NCBI RefSeq assembly: GCF_000740785.1
Contig: NZ_JFZB01000005.1
Location: forward strand, 124,001 to 188,000
Source: Paenirhodobacter enshiensis
GTDB taxonomy: Bacteria > Pseudomonadota > Alphaproteobacteria > Rhodobacterales > Rhodobacteraceae
DNA: 64,000 nt
Direction: 5' to 3'
Part shown: one piece after another, positions 25,901 through 34,135 of the stretch
Layout: each line of letters opens with the position of its first letter
How positions within the stretch are numbered: position 1 is the first letter of the stretch
Program-made: the position numbers and the translations under genes
The notes under the pieces: model-generated
The model's input: the letters and a program-made list of their open reading frames with translations, nothing else
The model's database searches: none
Told to the model about the DNA's origin: nothing

Positions 25901-28900
25901 CCTGGTCTGCGCGGATCTTGGCCTCGATCTGGGCGCATGTGGCATCGATCTCGGCCGCAGCCGCCGGTAGTTCGGCAAGGTCGTGGACCTCGGATCCGTT
26001 GTCGATCGCCGTGAGGCGCCCCAGAAGGATTTCGCAGAGTGCAAGGCGCCTGGAGATCTCTTCCTGGTGCTTGTAGTCGACCTTCGAGAGGGTTTTGAGG
26101 CGACGGACGCGGGTGTTGATCTCCGCGCTCCAGGTTTTCGCAAAGACCTTCATGTCATGGGTCAGGCCGTCCTGGACGTCGATGCCGAAACGGCTGGCGA
26201 GACGGGATGCGGTATCGAAGGCGCCTTCCTCGCGCGCCTGGGCCAGGGCGCCCTTGGGATCGGGAATGACGGTTTCGTTGAGAAGATCGCTGAAGGCGTC
26301 GAAGCGGCCCTCGGGGATATCGAGCGTGTCACGCACCGAGGCGGGCAGGAGATCGCGTTCCGCGGCGAGCGCTTCATCGAGCGTCGCGAAGGCGCCGATA
26401 TCTTCTCCGCGCAGTGCCTGCAGGACTTCGCGGACCTGATCCGCAACCCAGTGGGCAGTTGCTCCAGCAAGTGTGTCGGGGGCGCTTTTCGCCTCCGCCC
26501 GCAGCCCGGTTTCGGCTTTCTCGAGGCGGGAGATGAGGTTTCCGACGATGGTGCGCAGACGCGCCTCGGATTTCTGCCCCTGGCTGCCCTCGCGCGTAGT
26601 TGCGTCGATCCAGCTGTCGAGAAGGCCGAGGGGCTCCTCGAGCTGGCGCTCGAGATACTCGATCCCCTTAGGGTGCAGGCGGGCCGTGTTGCGCCCAGCC
26701 TCGCTCGCGTATTCCGCGGACAGCGTCTCGATTTTCGAGGCGGAAGAGAGACCGTCGATCGCCTCGCGAGCGAGGCTAGCCGCATTCTTGTTGCCGTTAC
26801 TGATCGCAGAGAGAGCCGCGCCGATGGGGCCGGCGGGCGAGGCGATGTGGTGCATGATGGCGGTGGCGAAGGGCCAGCGCGAGGTCTTGGCCGACACCGT
26901 GTTGGCCCATTTGCCGAGCTGGGCCGCAAGCCTCTGTTTCTGGGGCGTGCGTTGGCCGCCGGAGAGGCGCGCCAGCTCGTCGGCGTCGGGCGGGAAGTCG
27001 TAATCGAGTTCCGAGATCGCATCCGTGGCCTGCTGCAGGTGCTGCCCGAGGCTGCCGCGGCAAAGCTCGTGGAGAATATTGCGCAGGCTGGAGAGGGAAG
27101 TCTCGAGCAGCGCGGGCCGGATCAATGCTCCGAGGAGCAGGATGGAACCGACATCGGATGCGGCATCACCCGCCCCACGGGTGGCGAGTTCCAGGAACCG
27201 CTGGGTGTCAGCCCCGTATTTGCGATGGGGCGTGCGGCTGCCGGCGGCGGCCTCGAGGACAACGGCCCGGATCGGCCAGTGCTTGCCTTCGTGTTCGAAG
27301 CTCTTCGCCGCATCGGCGGCGATCCCGAGGAGATTGCGATAGATCAGGCTTGCCAGCACCGAGACTGGGACCGGCGGGGGGGTGTCGATGTCGATCTCGG
27401 CCACATAGGTTTCAGGCTCAATCCGAGATATGAGATCGGGAAGCGCCTCGGGTTCAGAATATCTATCTTCCGCCGTTTCAATGGCAGACTGAATCGGTGC
27501 GTGTTCGAGGGGATTCTCGATAGCGACGGAATCGGCGTCAGGCTGGGGATTGACGTCCTGCGGTTCGATCTCCTTCGCCGCGCCTTCGTTCTCATCGATG
27601 CCTGCGTGGGTGTTTTGCGCCTCGACGGTGTCTTCCTCGTATGCATCGGTGACAGTCGGCTCAGATGTGTTCCCCTCCGCCTGATCGTGCCCAGCGGTTT
27701 CGGAATCATCGCTATTCACGAGGTCGGAGGAGACGCTCGTGGCGTCGACGGGCGAGTTGTCCTCGACCTCATCTTCGGGGTCGACATCGTCTGCGGCGGT
27801 GTGGTCTTCGACGGGGTCTTCTTCGGCGTAAGGCGGGGTGAAGAGTTCGGATGCCAGGGAAGCATCGGCCTTGGAGTAGTCTTCTGTGTCCGGGTCGTTC
27901 TTCTCGATGAAGGCGCGTAGCTCGGCCAGCGCAGCATCCTGATCTTCCGCCGCGCCAGAGACCAACTCGCCAAGGCAGAGAAGAATGGCCTCCTGAACGT
28001 CACGCGCGACGCGCAGGGCCTCCTTCTCCTCACCCGCCTGCGGCGCGAGGCGGGTGAGGAGGGCGTAATCTTCCTCGGCATTCGCCGCGGCGATCGCCTC
28101 CTTGGTTTCCGCGATCTTTTCCTCGAGGTCGGCAATGGCGAGGTCCTGGATGCGCACCCGCATGACGAGACCCGCATCCAACGCGGCGGAAAGCGTGGCA
28201 ACCGCCTCGTCGGTGACGAGGTTGGGATCCACCTCGATTCCGAGTTTCCGGACCTGTTCGATCACGGTTTCCTTGCGCGGGGTCTGCAGCAGCTTTGCCT
28301 GTTTTGCCGCGGCCCCGGAGAGTACCATGATGGTTTCAAAATCGTCGACGCTGCTCGTCGGCGTGATGTGCTGGCTGAAATGCTTCAGGGTGGCGATGAG
28401 GTGGAGATGGAGGTACTCGGAGACGGCGTCAGGGTGGTCGGACATGAGGGATGTGATCAGGGACGCGTGCTCGACCCAATCCTCGATGTCATCGATCTGG
28501 CCAAGCTCGCCCATGATGATGTCGGCAGGACTGATATCCGATAGGATCTTCCTCGCCTCGATGTAGTGCTCTTCGAAGAAGCTCTTGTTTTCGGTCTTCC
28601 GGTAGTAGGCCTCGATCGCGTATTCGCAGAAGGCTGCCACGGCGATATCGGAGGCGACCGGTGGAAGAAGAAGTTCGCCTATCCGCTCATGGAGTTGTGG
28701 ATTTGCCTTGAGACGCAGTTTCAAAAGAGGAAATTTCTTCAGGACGTAGGAAACCTTGTTCTTATTCTTGAAACCGCCGTTCTTGAGCCTTTGCCGTGCG
28801 ATGATCGTCTCGAGCATCGGAAGAACCCAGGGAGCCCCTTCGGCACGCTCGAGGATGATGTGATAAATCGCCTCCGCATCGTGATGATCTACGTCGAGGC

Positions 28901-29207
28901 CGAAGCTAGAGACGATATTGCGGAGGTCGCGCGCCGAGAAATGGCCTGCCTGCGCAAAGTAGGCAGGAGCCTCGGGGCAGATTTCCAGAAGGGGAAAGTC
29001 ACTGAAGACTTCGGGCTTTTCCCAGTCCTCCGTCGTCCATCCGGCCATGACGATGCAAGCGGGATGGGACTTCGGGAAATCCGTCGTTCTAGGGGTCTTA
29101 CTGGAGATAGAGAACTCCGTCATCGCCGAACGGACAGTTGGATCGAGGGGTTTGTGCTTGAGCATGAAGGCGCCTGTCTGTCTTTCGATGTGTTTCAGAT
29201 GTCCCAT
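22995..29207 (-). CDS. Giant P-loop ATPase, third gene of putative defence operon
   Basis: 2070 aa, no named family recognised. Residues about 1-470 are helical; about 475-590 is a strongly acidic, low-complexity linker rich in Asp/Glu; about 600-1250 is helical with coiled-coil character; then LPPEMFFGRSEE leads into a P-loop, YGGRQLGKSALL, near residue 1405, and a Walker B, IVAMFDEADNF, near 1490, as in STAND/AAA-like ATPases. A winged-helix-like region and a Rossmann-like C-terminal part (PVILVFTPED) follow. Start ATG at 29207 overlaps the helicase stop by 13 bases, implying translational coupling; an ATG at 29165 is the alternative. Probably an energy-driven sensor or motor working with the helicase (inference). 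Confidence 0.85.
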   Translation of the reverse strand: MGHLKHIERQTGAFMLKHKPLDPTVRSAMTEFSISSKTPRTTDFPKSHPACIVMAGWTTEDWEKPEVFSDFPLLEICPEAPAYFAQAGHFSARDLRNIVSSFGLDVDHHDAEAIYHIILERAEGAPWVLPMLETIIARQRLKNGGFKNKNKVSYVLKKFPLLKLRLKANPQLHERIGELLLPPVASDIAVAAFCEYAIEAYYRKTENKSFFEEHYIEARKILSDISPADIIMGELGQIDDIEDWVEHASLITSLMSDHPDAVSEYLHLHLIATLKHFSQHITPTSSVDDFETIMVLSGAAAKQAKLLQTPRKETVIEQVRKLGIEVDPNLVTDEAVATLSAALDAGLVMRVRIQDLAIADLEEKIAETKEAIAAANAEEDYALLTRLAPQAGEEKEALRVARDVQEAILLCLGELVSGAAEDQDAALAELRAFIEKNDPDTEDYSKADASLASELFTPPYAEEDPVEDHTAADDVDPEDEVEDNSPVDATSVSSDLVNSDDSETAGHDQAEGNTSEPTVTDAYEEDTVEAQNTHAGIDENEGAAKEIEPQDVNPQPDADSVAIENPLEHAPIQSAIETAEDRYSEPEALPDLISRIEPETYVAEIDIDTPPPVPVSVLASLIYRNLLGIAADAAKSFEHEGKHWPIRAVVLEAAAGSRTPHRKYGADTQRFLELATRGAGDAASDVGSILLLGALIRPALLETSLSSLRNILHELCRGSLGQHLQQATDAISELDYDFPPDADELARLSGGQRTPQKQRLAAQLGKWANTVSAKTSRWPFATAIMHHIASPAGPIGAALSAISNGNKNAASLAREAIDGLSSASKIETLSAEYASEAGRNTARLHPKGIEYLERQLEEPLGLLDSWIDATTREGSQGQKSEARLRTIVGNLISRLEKAETGLRAEAKSAPDTLAGATAHWVADQVREVLQALRGEDIGAFATLDEALAAERDLLPASVRDTLDIPEGRFDAFSDLLNETVIPDPKGALAQAREEGAFDTASRLASRFGIDVQDGLTHDMKVFAKTWSAEINTRVRRLKTLSKVDYKHQEEISRRLALCEILLGRLTAIDNGSEVHDLAELPAAAAEIDATCAQIEAKIRADQVQRIDQYRNDRNSEEADTLLGALDGITVEAAEDRIAQLRDGRSAAIFQTELGGLVSDFLPDFLAYASSAQWPTTSEALERTVAAAGPLHIEEDRRGAGLDLIHLYRAIGTSMQSKQPDLPKVKVLFEEIGYDSVKIHNPRPVGRSGLWQAQLGGRIQPLRSGDWFLPPVFGSQATNGAGAHLVLIGRDTLPENLVKTLASDMPAILLFAGVVDAQRRRELAEHLRDNAIPALLIDEALITFAATRRQARARTIFECGLPYGRIEPYTTDAGQLPPEMFFGRSEEIRLIMSKTADGCLVYGGRQLGKSALLGHIARTEHAPEKDRIVVTREVRPLGKSEKPSEIWSHLASMLSPEIVRPASRNAEDVSRDIKAWLMHHRQGHIVAMFDEADNFMDADTRDDYPELARLKKLMEESGRAFKVVFAGLHNVQRMSHQPNSPLAHLGLPICIGPLNRTEDDKRAAHDLVVSPMRAAGFRFENHEAIEEILAWANYYPSLIQEYMKGLLSTLHGSGSGKPYRLPVGDPLWPISSDALFDHRGFGEIENRIRFKFHLTLNLDPRYALVAYTLGRLNVEGQEDRARVTGFDPRELLDEASTFWPRSSEIPPLAAFEALLEELFDLGVLGRVPIPGTKRFRYLLGSRQVATMLGSEDDIYHALAEIEEKDPEVAYDRSVHRRRYNLNTSGNQGEFSYCPLTDLQIERIVQPQDTTGQIVCGLEALGLSKVGSSLKRIAESGHLPGAPEQGINVEIVRSKRELRAPVERKGASQNPVILVFTPEDSKEAHDALIWLEHQPRVLNKQVRPLLLLDAANTEMRDIAIRRPEQSQFLTAWGAEMIRIHLSHIEKVELDTKPMRSAILAAAGGIPSETIKLISAMRVAEDPLEVAREWKVSFRMPAGLLNGPLGKALSILDMGDDEDADTFNEILRDYAGADLVDIGPDLVATGLATWFKKKAGRIRRSALGDLLARGREK

Positions 29208-32200
29208 TGCGGGTCAATTTTGACGCCGGCATCGAGCAGGATCGTCTCGATCCATGCCTGGGCTGGGCGGCGATTGAACATGTGCCAGTGGCGCTGGTTC
29301 GAATAGTCGTTGAGGCAGCGCGTGCAGCTGGTGATGCAATCGGGGTTGGGACAGTTGAGGATCTTGCGGGCGGAGAGAAGGAGATCTCGCGCGAGATACC
29401 CGGTCTCGTTTGTCAACCGCGTGGCGTAACCCGCCCCACCGGAGACGGAATCGTAGATGACGACAACGATGAGGCCGTCGAGTTTCTGAACGAGCGCGCG
29501 AAGGTCACGCGGATTGGTTTCCAGGAGTTCGGCGGCGCCGAGCCGCAACGCCTCCTGCAGCGTGCGTTCGAGGGAGTTGTCAGAGGGGATGGCGTCCCCC
29601 GAGGGGGTTGTGGGGAGGCTCTCGAAGAGAAGACCGCGGACATCGGTTTCGAAGACATGGGCGAGATCGATCGGCCAAGCTTGTTTGGTGGGATCGAAAC
29701 GGCAAGGCTGTCCGCTGCGTGGGTTGACATGGGTAGCGAGAAGCGTCGGCTGTTGCCAGGCGAGGTCGGGACCATGTCCATGCGCGGGCACGGCGTGCTC
29801 GCAGCTCGGACACCAGGCGAAGCCGCCGCCATGGCGTCCGCGATTGACGGTGATGATGCGCCCGAGTTCATCCTCGGGCCGGTTCGAGCCCGGCGCGTGG
29901 AAGGTCAGGATGCCGGGCAGGTCGGTCGCGGTGTATTTGGAGCGTGGAGCCTCCGTGAGAAGCAGGGCCTCATCGGAGATTGTTGGACGGATCCGGGTCG
30001 CGCCCGGGTCGCGCCCCTGACCATCGGCGACGGAAGTGACGAAACCATGGGGCCGGATGAAGGCCCGAGTCGCATTGGTCTTTTGGAACGCGGCGCCGCA
30101 TTGCAGGCAATGCTTCTTTGGCTCCACGCCCTGGAGGGTGATTTGGGGAGAACGGCAGGCACCGCAGACCCGGTATTGGGATCGTTCGATGAAGGCGTCG
30201 TCTCCGGTGAATTTCGATCGCTTGGAAATCCCAGCGCTTACCCAAACTCGGCCTCCGGCGACGATCTCGGCGCTCGGCGCGTATTCGGAAATTCCGATCG
30301 AGCCGTCGCGGTCGAGTTCGAGCACGGCGGTGTCGGAGGTCTGACCGGCCGTATTGAGAACTTCGAGCGAGACCGAGTGAACCGGAAACGAGTAGGTGGG
30401 AATGATCGCTCGCCGCGATAGCTGGTCGATCAAGAATTGGTTCATATAGAGCTTCTGTTGGGTGCGCAGGGCGCCCAGCGACCGGTCGATCTTGATGAAC
30501 TTGTCGGCTTCCGTCTTTTGGAGATCGTTTCGGCGTGCCTCGAGGTCGTCGATTGCTTCCTGCATCAGTCCGAAACGACCCCAGGCCATGTCCGCGAATT
30601 GCGAGATCCGCTCGCTCAGGGAGGCCTTCAGACCTGCCGCGTCGAGCGCGATCGATCGAAGGGAAGGAGGCAAGCGGGTGGCCAGGTCTGCGGCGGCCGC
30701 AAGGTCCGGGTCCGCCCGCTCGATCCAGTCGGCGAAGGAGGTGTCGAACGTCTTTCTGGCCTCCTCTGTCAGGGCATCGGAGAAGACGTCACGCATGCGG
30801 GGAGATCCCGTCCGGGTGTATCCCGCGAGGCGGTGTTCGAGGAAGCGCGCCAGCAGCATCGAGAGCTGGTGACGACGGAAAAAGCCCGCGTTGTCGAGGC
30901 TGAGGTAGGGGATGATCGGCTGGGCCGCGAGATATTCGGAGAACTTCTCGAAGACCGCCCGGTCATAGCGCCCGGAACGCGCGGTGGTGAGTACGATTGG
31001 CGCGACTTGGGCGCGGCGTCCGGCGCGTCCCGCGCGTTGCTGGTAGTTGGCGATCGAGGGCGGGACATTCTTGCACAGGACTGACTCGAGATCACCGAGG
31101 TCGACCCCCATTTCCATGGTGGTCGTGCAGGACAGGAGGTTGACTTCGCCTGCCTTGAATTTCTCCTCGATCTCGGACCTGATCTCGCTGGAGATCGCCG
31201 CGGTATGTTCGCGCGCAATGCCCATTTGCGGATGCTCGCGGTAGCGGGCCACGTAGTGGTTGCGAGCATCGAGGGTCTGGCGTTCGTCCCACGGAACCTC
31301 GTGGAGCTTTCCATTGCACCTCATGGACTGGCAGACGCCGGCAGTATCGAACTGGGTTCGCGTGCCGCAGGACAGGCATTGGTAGAGCGACACCTCAGAA
31401 CCGGGAAGAATGAGGAGGCCCCGGTCGAGTTTCAGGCCGCGTCCCACACCATGTTTCGAGGTCATCGATTTCGGGTGCTCGATGGCTTTCCAGAATTGGG
31501 TCAGAACATCGCGGACTTGGTTCTCGTCGATCGTCGTGCCGCAGGCCTGGGCCATGCGTTCGAGAAGGTCGGTGAAGCGGTTCTGCCGACCGGCGGCCGG
31601 CACGAGGCTGAGCGGAAGGTTCGTGTGGGGATTGCGCTCACGGCTCACGCAGCGGTTCTGTTGTGAGGCGATACGCGTCCAGATCGACTCGTCCTCGAGG
31701 TCGATCATGCCGGATTCTTTCTGCGCGATCGCGCGGTGCTCACGGATCATTTTCAGCAGGTAGCGGACGTAGGTATCGGCGTAGGGTTTCATGGCGTCGG
31801 GAAGAGCGCCCCGGACCATATCGACGGGCCGTGCGATGGCGTCATAATCCACACCGATGAGACCGAAGCCCTCGAGGCTGAGACGTCCCCGCCCGAAGAC
31901 CGTGATCTCGGCGGCAACGAGAGCCTTGAGGCGGAGACGCTCGTTTTCCCCGGTCTCGCGCTCGGGAACGACGCCGGGACGGTAGAGGCGAAGCCCGTCG
32001 GCCTGAAGCTCGCGCAGGATCGCGCCGGTGATGTTGTCGATATCCATGCGCCCGCTGCGCTCGACGACCCGAAGGATCGCACTGCGCACTGCCTGTTCGC
32101 GTGATGTGCGCTCGAAGAATGGGGCGAAGAAAGCGGCATCTTGGCGGTTATCGGAGAAGACGAGGAGATTGCGTCCGCCCATCGGGGGGGTGGTGCCGAG

Positions 32201-34135
32201 ATCGCGTGACGACATGGATTCGAGGAGGGTCTGGGCGGCGACTGCCGCGATCGCCTCGTCGCCGGGACGTACGGTTGTGATGGGTTCATTGAATCGCGCG
32301 GAGCGATGATTGCAGGCCACGCAGCGGTGCATGTAGCGCTTGCCGTCGTCGGGATCCTGTTCGAGAGGCACAGCCTCGAGGGCGACCGTGCCTGGTGTTC
32401 CCTCCTCCATCGGGTGCCCGTTCGAGGGATCGAGATGGACCATCTGGCCGGGAAGGGCGATCTCGGTGTCATCTTCCTCCTCGATAGCCAGCCCGCCCGG
32501 CACAAGCCGCAAGAGATGGCGGACTCCCGCGCCAGGCGTCGGGTCGAGGGAAATGCCGTTGTCCCAGGCTTCGAGATAGGGCTCGCCGCAGTTGCGGCAG
32601 ACGTAGAGCTCGTAGACCGGGCGGTCCTCGTCGTCACGTTCGGCCCCGATCAGGACTTCGCGGAGATTGTCAGCGCCGCCGGCCGCAAGCGAAATCCCGA
32701 TGCGGTCCGGCGCCCGCGAGATCAGGTGATAGCGGGCAGGAAGAAGCGGAAAGACCGCTGCGTCGGCACTGACGGCGAGAACGCCTACGGAAATCAGCCC
32801 GACGAGCGCGGCGACGGCCGCTTCCCCTGCATCGGGAAAGACCTCGCGCGCGAGGATTTCGATTGCGACCGATCCGCCTTCGAGACGCCGGGCGATGCGG
32901 TGGATTTCCTCGAATCCGGCGAGCCTTTCGATCAGCGCATCGCCGAGAGAGGGGGCGTCATCGAGGTGAAGTCTTGGAAGGTCGAGAAATTCGGTCTCGA
33001 GATTCCAGTCCTCGATCGACATCGGCGTGTCGTTCTGGACCGCGTCGCGCGCGGCTTCGGCAAGATCTCGTGCCCGCGCCCAGTGCTCGGGAGAGAGGCC
33101 GCTCGGCATGGCGCCGCCGGCCAGGCTGGGATGGATCTTGCGTTTCGAGGTGATGACGGAGATCTCTCCGGCGAAGGGTTCGCCGAAGAGCCGAGAGGCG
33201 AAATCCGCAAGTTCCGACTTGCGGCGGGGGTCGAGTGAGGCCGAGGTCCCGGTGCAGCGGATCTGCCCGTCGGGGATTCCGAGATGGGCCTTGAGCCTGC
33301 GCAGCAGGAAGGAGACCTCGATCGCCTGGGCGCCGGCATATGTGTGGATCTCGTCGAGCACGATGCGGCGCAGGTCAGCGCCGATCAGCAGTTGCCGATT
33401 GGTCGGAAGGAGCAGGATGTGCTCGAGCATCGCGTAGTTGGTGATCAGGATGTGCGGCGGAGCCTCGCGCATCTCCGCGCGGGAAAGGAGCCAGTTCGCG
33501 GGCACGTCGGCATCCTCGCCGAAGGCCTCTAGGAAACTCGGGGAGGATCGAAGGCGCGTGATTTCCTCATCCCGCGTGGCGCGCGACTTGACCTGGCCCG
33601 TGTATCTTCCCAGCGTGATACCGGGATCGCCGAGGTCGTGGAAGAGGAGCTTCGCTATCCGCCCCAGTTGGTCGTTGGCCAACGCGTTCAGGGGGTAGAC
33701 GAGGATCGCGCGCACTCCCGGGCGTTCGAGATCCCCCTGAGACAGGATGTCGTTGACCAGCGGGTAGAGGAAGCTTTCGGTTTTCCCTGAGCCGGTTCCG
33801 GTGGCGACGAGGTAGTTGTCCTGCCGCCGGATTGCCGCTTCTTGGTGAGCGTGCAGGGGCCGGGCGAAGACGGCAGGAGCTGTCGAGGCGAGGGTTTGCC
33901 AATGCGGCGTGAGAAGGCCTTCTTCCTGGAGTCCGCGGAGAGATTTTCCCTTCTCGAAATCGGGAAGGGTCTCGACATAAGGCCCTTTGACGAAGTCGAG
34001 CTGCCCGATGACGTTACTGAGCTCTTCCGCGAGACGGGGCGCACGGATGCCGTTGATTGGCGAAGACGTCGCGACAAAGCGCGCAAGGACGTCGTTGAGA
34101 TGCTCGCGGAAATCGTTGGGATTGAGGGGCGTCAT
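29195..34135 (-). CDS. DEAD-box helicase with C-terminal DUF1998, second gene of putative defence operon
   Basis: 1646 aa superfamily 2 helicase. Motif I ATGTGSGKTE near residue 112, motif II LDEIHTY near 258, motif III-like CTGTSASL near 300, zinc motifs YVCRNCGEPY and MHRCVACNHRS in an insertion around 515-610, LLVFSDNRQDAA near 650, a third Cys cluster around 945, and motif VI QQRAGRAGRR near 1035. The C-terminus is a DUF1998 domain with YDSVSGGAGY and a CxxxCxxCLNDYSNQ zinc site. This plan recalls MrfA/YprA, DruE of Druantia, DpdJ and the DrmA/DrmB pair of DISARM. ATG overlaps the stop of the first gene (ATGA) and its end overlaps the third gene. Confidence 0.93.
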   Translation of the reverse strand: MTPLNPNDFREHLNDVLARFVATSSPINGIRAPRLAEELSNVIGQLDFVKGPYVETLPDFEKGKSLRGLQEEGLLTPHWQTLASTAPAVFARPLHAHQEAAIRRQDNYLVATGTGSGKTESFLYPLVNDILSQGDLERPGVRAILVYPLNALANDQLGRIAKLLFHDLGDPGITLGRYTGQVKSRATRDEEITRLRSSPSFLEAFGEDADVPANWLLSRAEMREAPPHILITNYAMLEHILLLPTNRQLLIGADLRRIVLDEIHTYAGAQAIEVSFLLRRLKAHLGIPDGQIRCTGTSASLDPRRKSELADFASRLFGEPFAGEISVITSKRKIHPSLAGGAMPSGLSPEHWARARDLAEAARDAVQNDTPMSIEDWNLETEFLDLPRLHLDDAPSLGDALIERLAGFEEIHRIARRLEGGSVAIEILAREVFPDAGEAAVAALVGLISVGVLAVSADAAVFPLLPARYHLISRAPDRIGISLAAGGADNLREVLIGAERDDEDRPVYELYVCRNCGEPYLEAWDNGISLDPTPGAGVRHLLRLVPGGLAIEEEDDTEIALPGQMVHLDPSNGHPMEEGTPGTVALEAVPLEQDPDDGKRYMHRCVACNHRSARFNEPITTVRPGDEAIAAVAAQTLLESMSSRDLGTTPPMGGRNLLVFSDNRQDAAFFAPFFERTSREQAVRSAILRVVERSGRMDIDNITGAILRELQADGLRLYRPGVVPERETGENERLRLKALVAAEITVFGRGRLSLEGFGLIGVDYDAIARPVDMVRGALPDAMKPYADTYVRYLLKMIREHRAIAQKESGMIDLEDESIWTRIASQQNRCVSRERNPHTNLPLSLVPAAGRQNRFTDLLERMAQACGTTIDENQVRDVLTQFWKAIEHPKSMTSKHGVGRGLKLDRGLLILPGSEVSLYQCLSCGTRTQFDTAGVCQSMRCNGKLHEVPWDERQTLDARNHYVARYREHPQMGIAREHTAAISSEIRSEIEEKFKAGEVNLLSCTTTMEMGVDLGDLESVLCKNVPPSIANYQQRAGRAGRRAQVAPIVLTTARSGRYDRAVFEKFSEYLAAQPIIPYLSLDNAGFFRRHQLSMLLARFLEHRLAGYTRTGSPRMRDVFSDALTEEARKTFDTSFADWIERADPDLAAAADLATRLPPSLRSIALDAAGLKASLSERISQFADMAWGRFGLMQEAIDDLEARRNDLQKTEADKFIKIDRSLGALRTQQKLYMNQFLIDQLSRRAIIPTYSFPVHSVSLEVLNTAGQTSDTAVLELDRDGSIGISEYAPSAEIVAGGRVWVSAGISKRSKFTGDDAFIERSQYRVCGACRSPQITLQGVEPKKHCLQCGAAFQKTNATRAFIRPHGFVTSVADGQGRDPGATRIRPTISDEALLLTEAPRSKYTATDLPGILTFHAPGSNRPEDELGRIITVNRGRHGGGFAWCPSCEHAVPAHGHGPDLAWQQPTLLATHVNPRSGQPCRFDPTKQAWPIDLAHVFETDVRGLLFESLPTTPSGDAIPSDNSLERTLQEALRLGAAELLETNPRDLRALVQKLDGLIVVVIYDSVSGGAGYATRLTNETGYLARDLLLSARKILNCPNPDCITSCTRCLNDYSNQRHWHMFNRRPAQAWIETILLDAGVKIDPQWDI

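Noticed and set aside
22995-34135. Plus-strand frames across the giant operon (for example 25983-27920)
   Set aside because: Antisense to clearly coding minus-strand frames with helicase and P-loop motifs; low-complexity composition typical of shadows.
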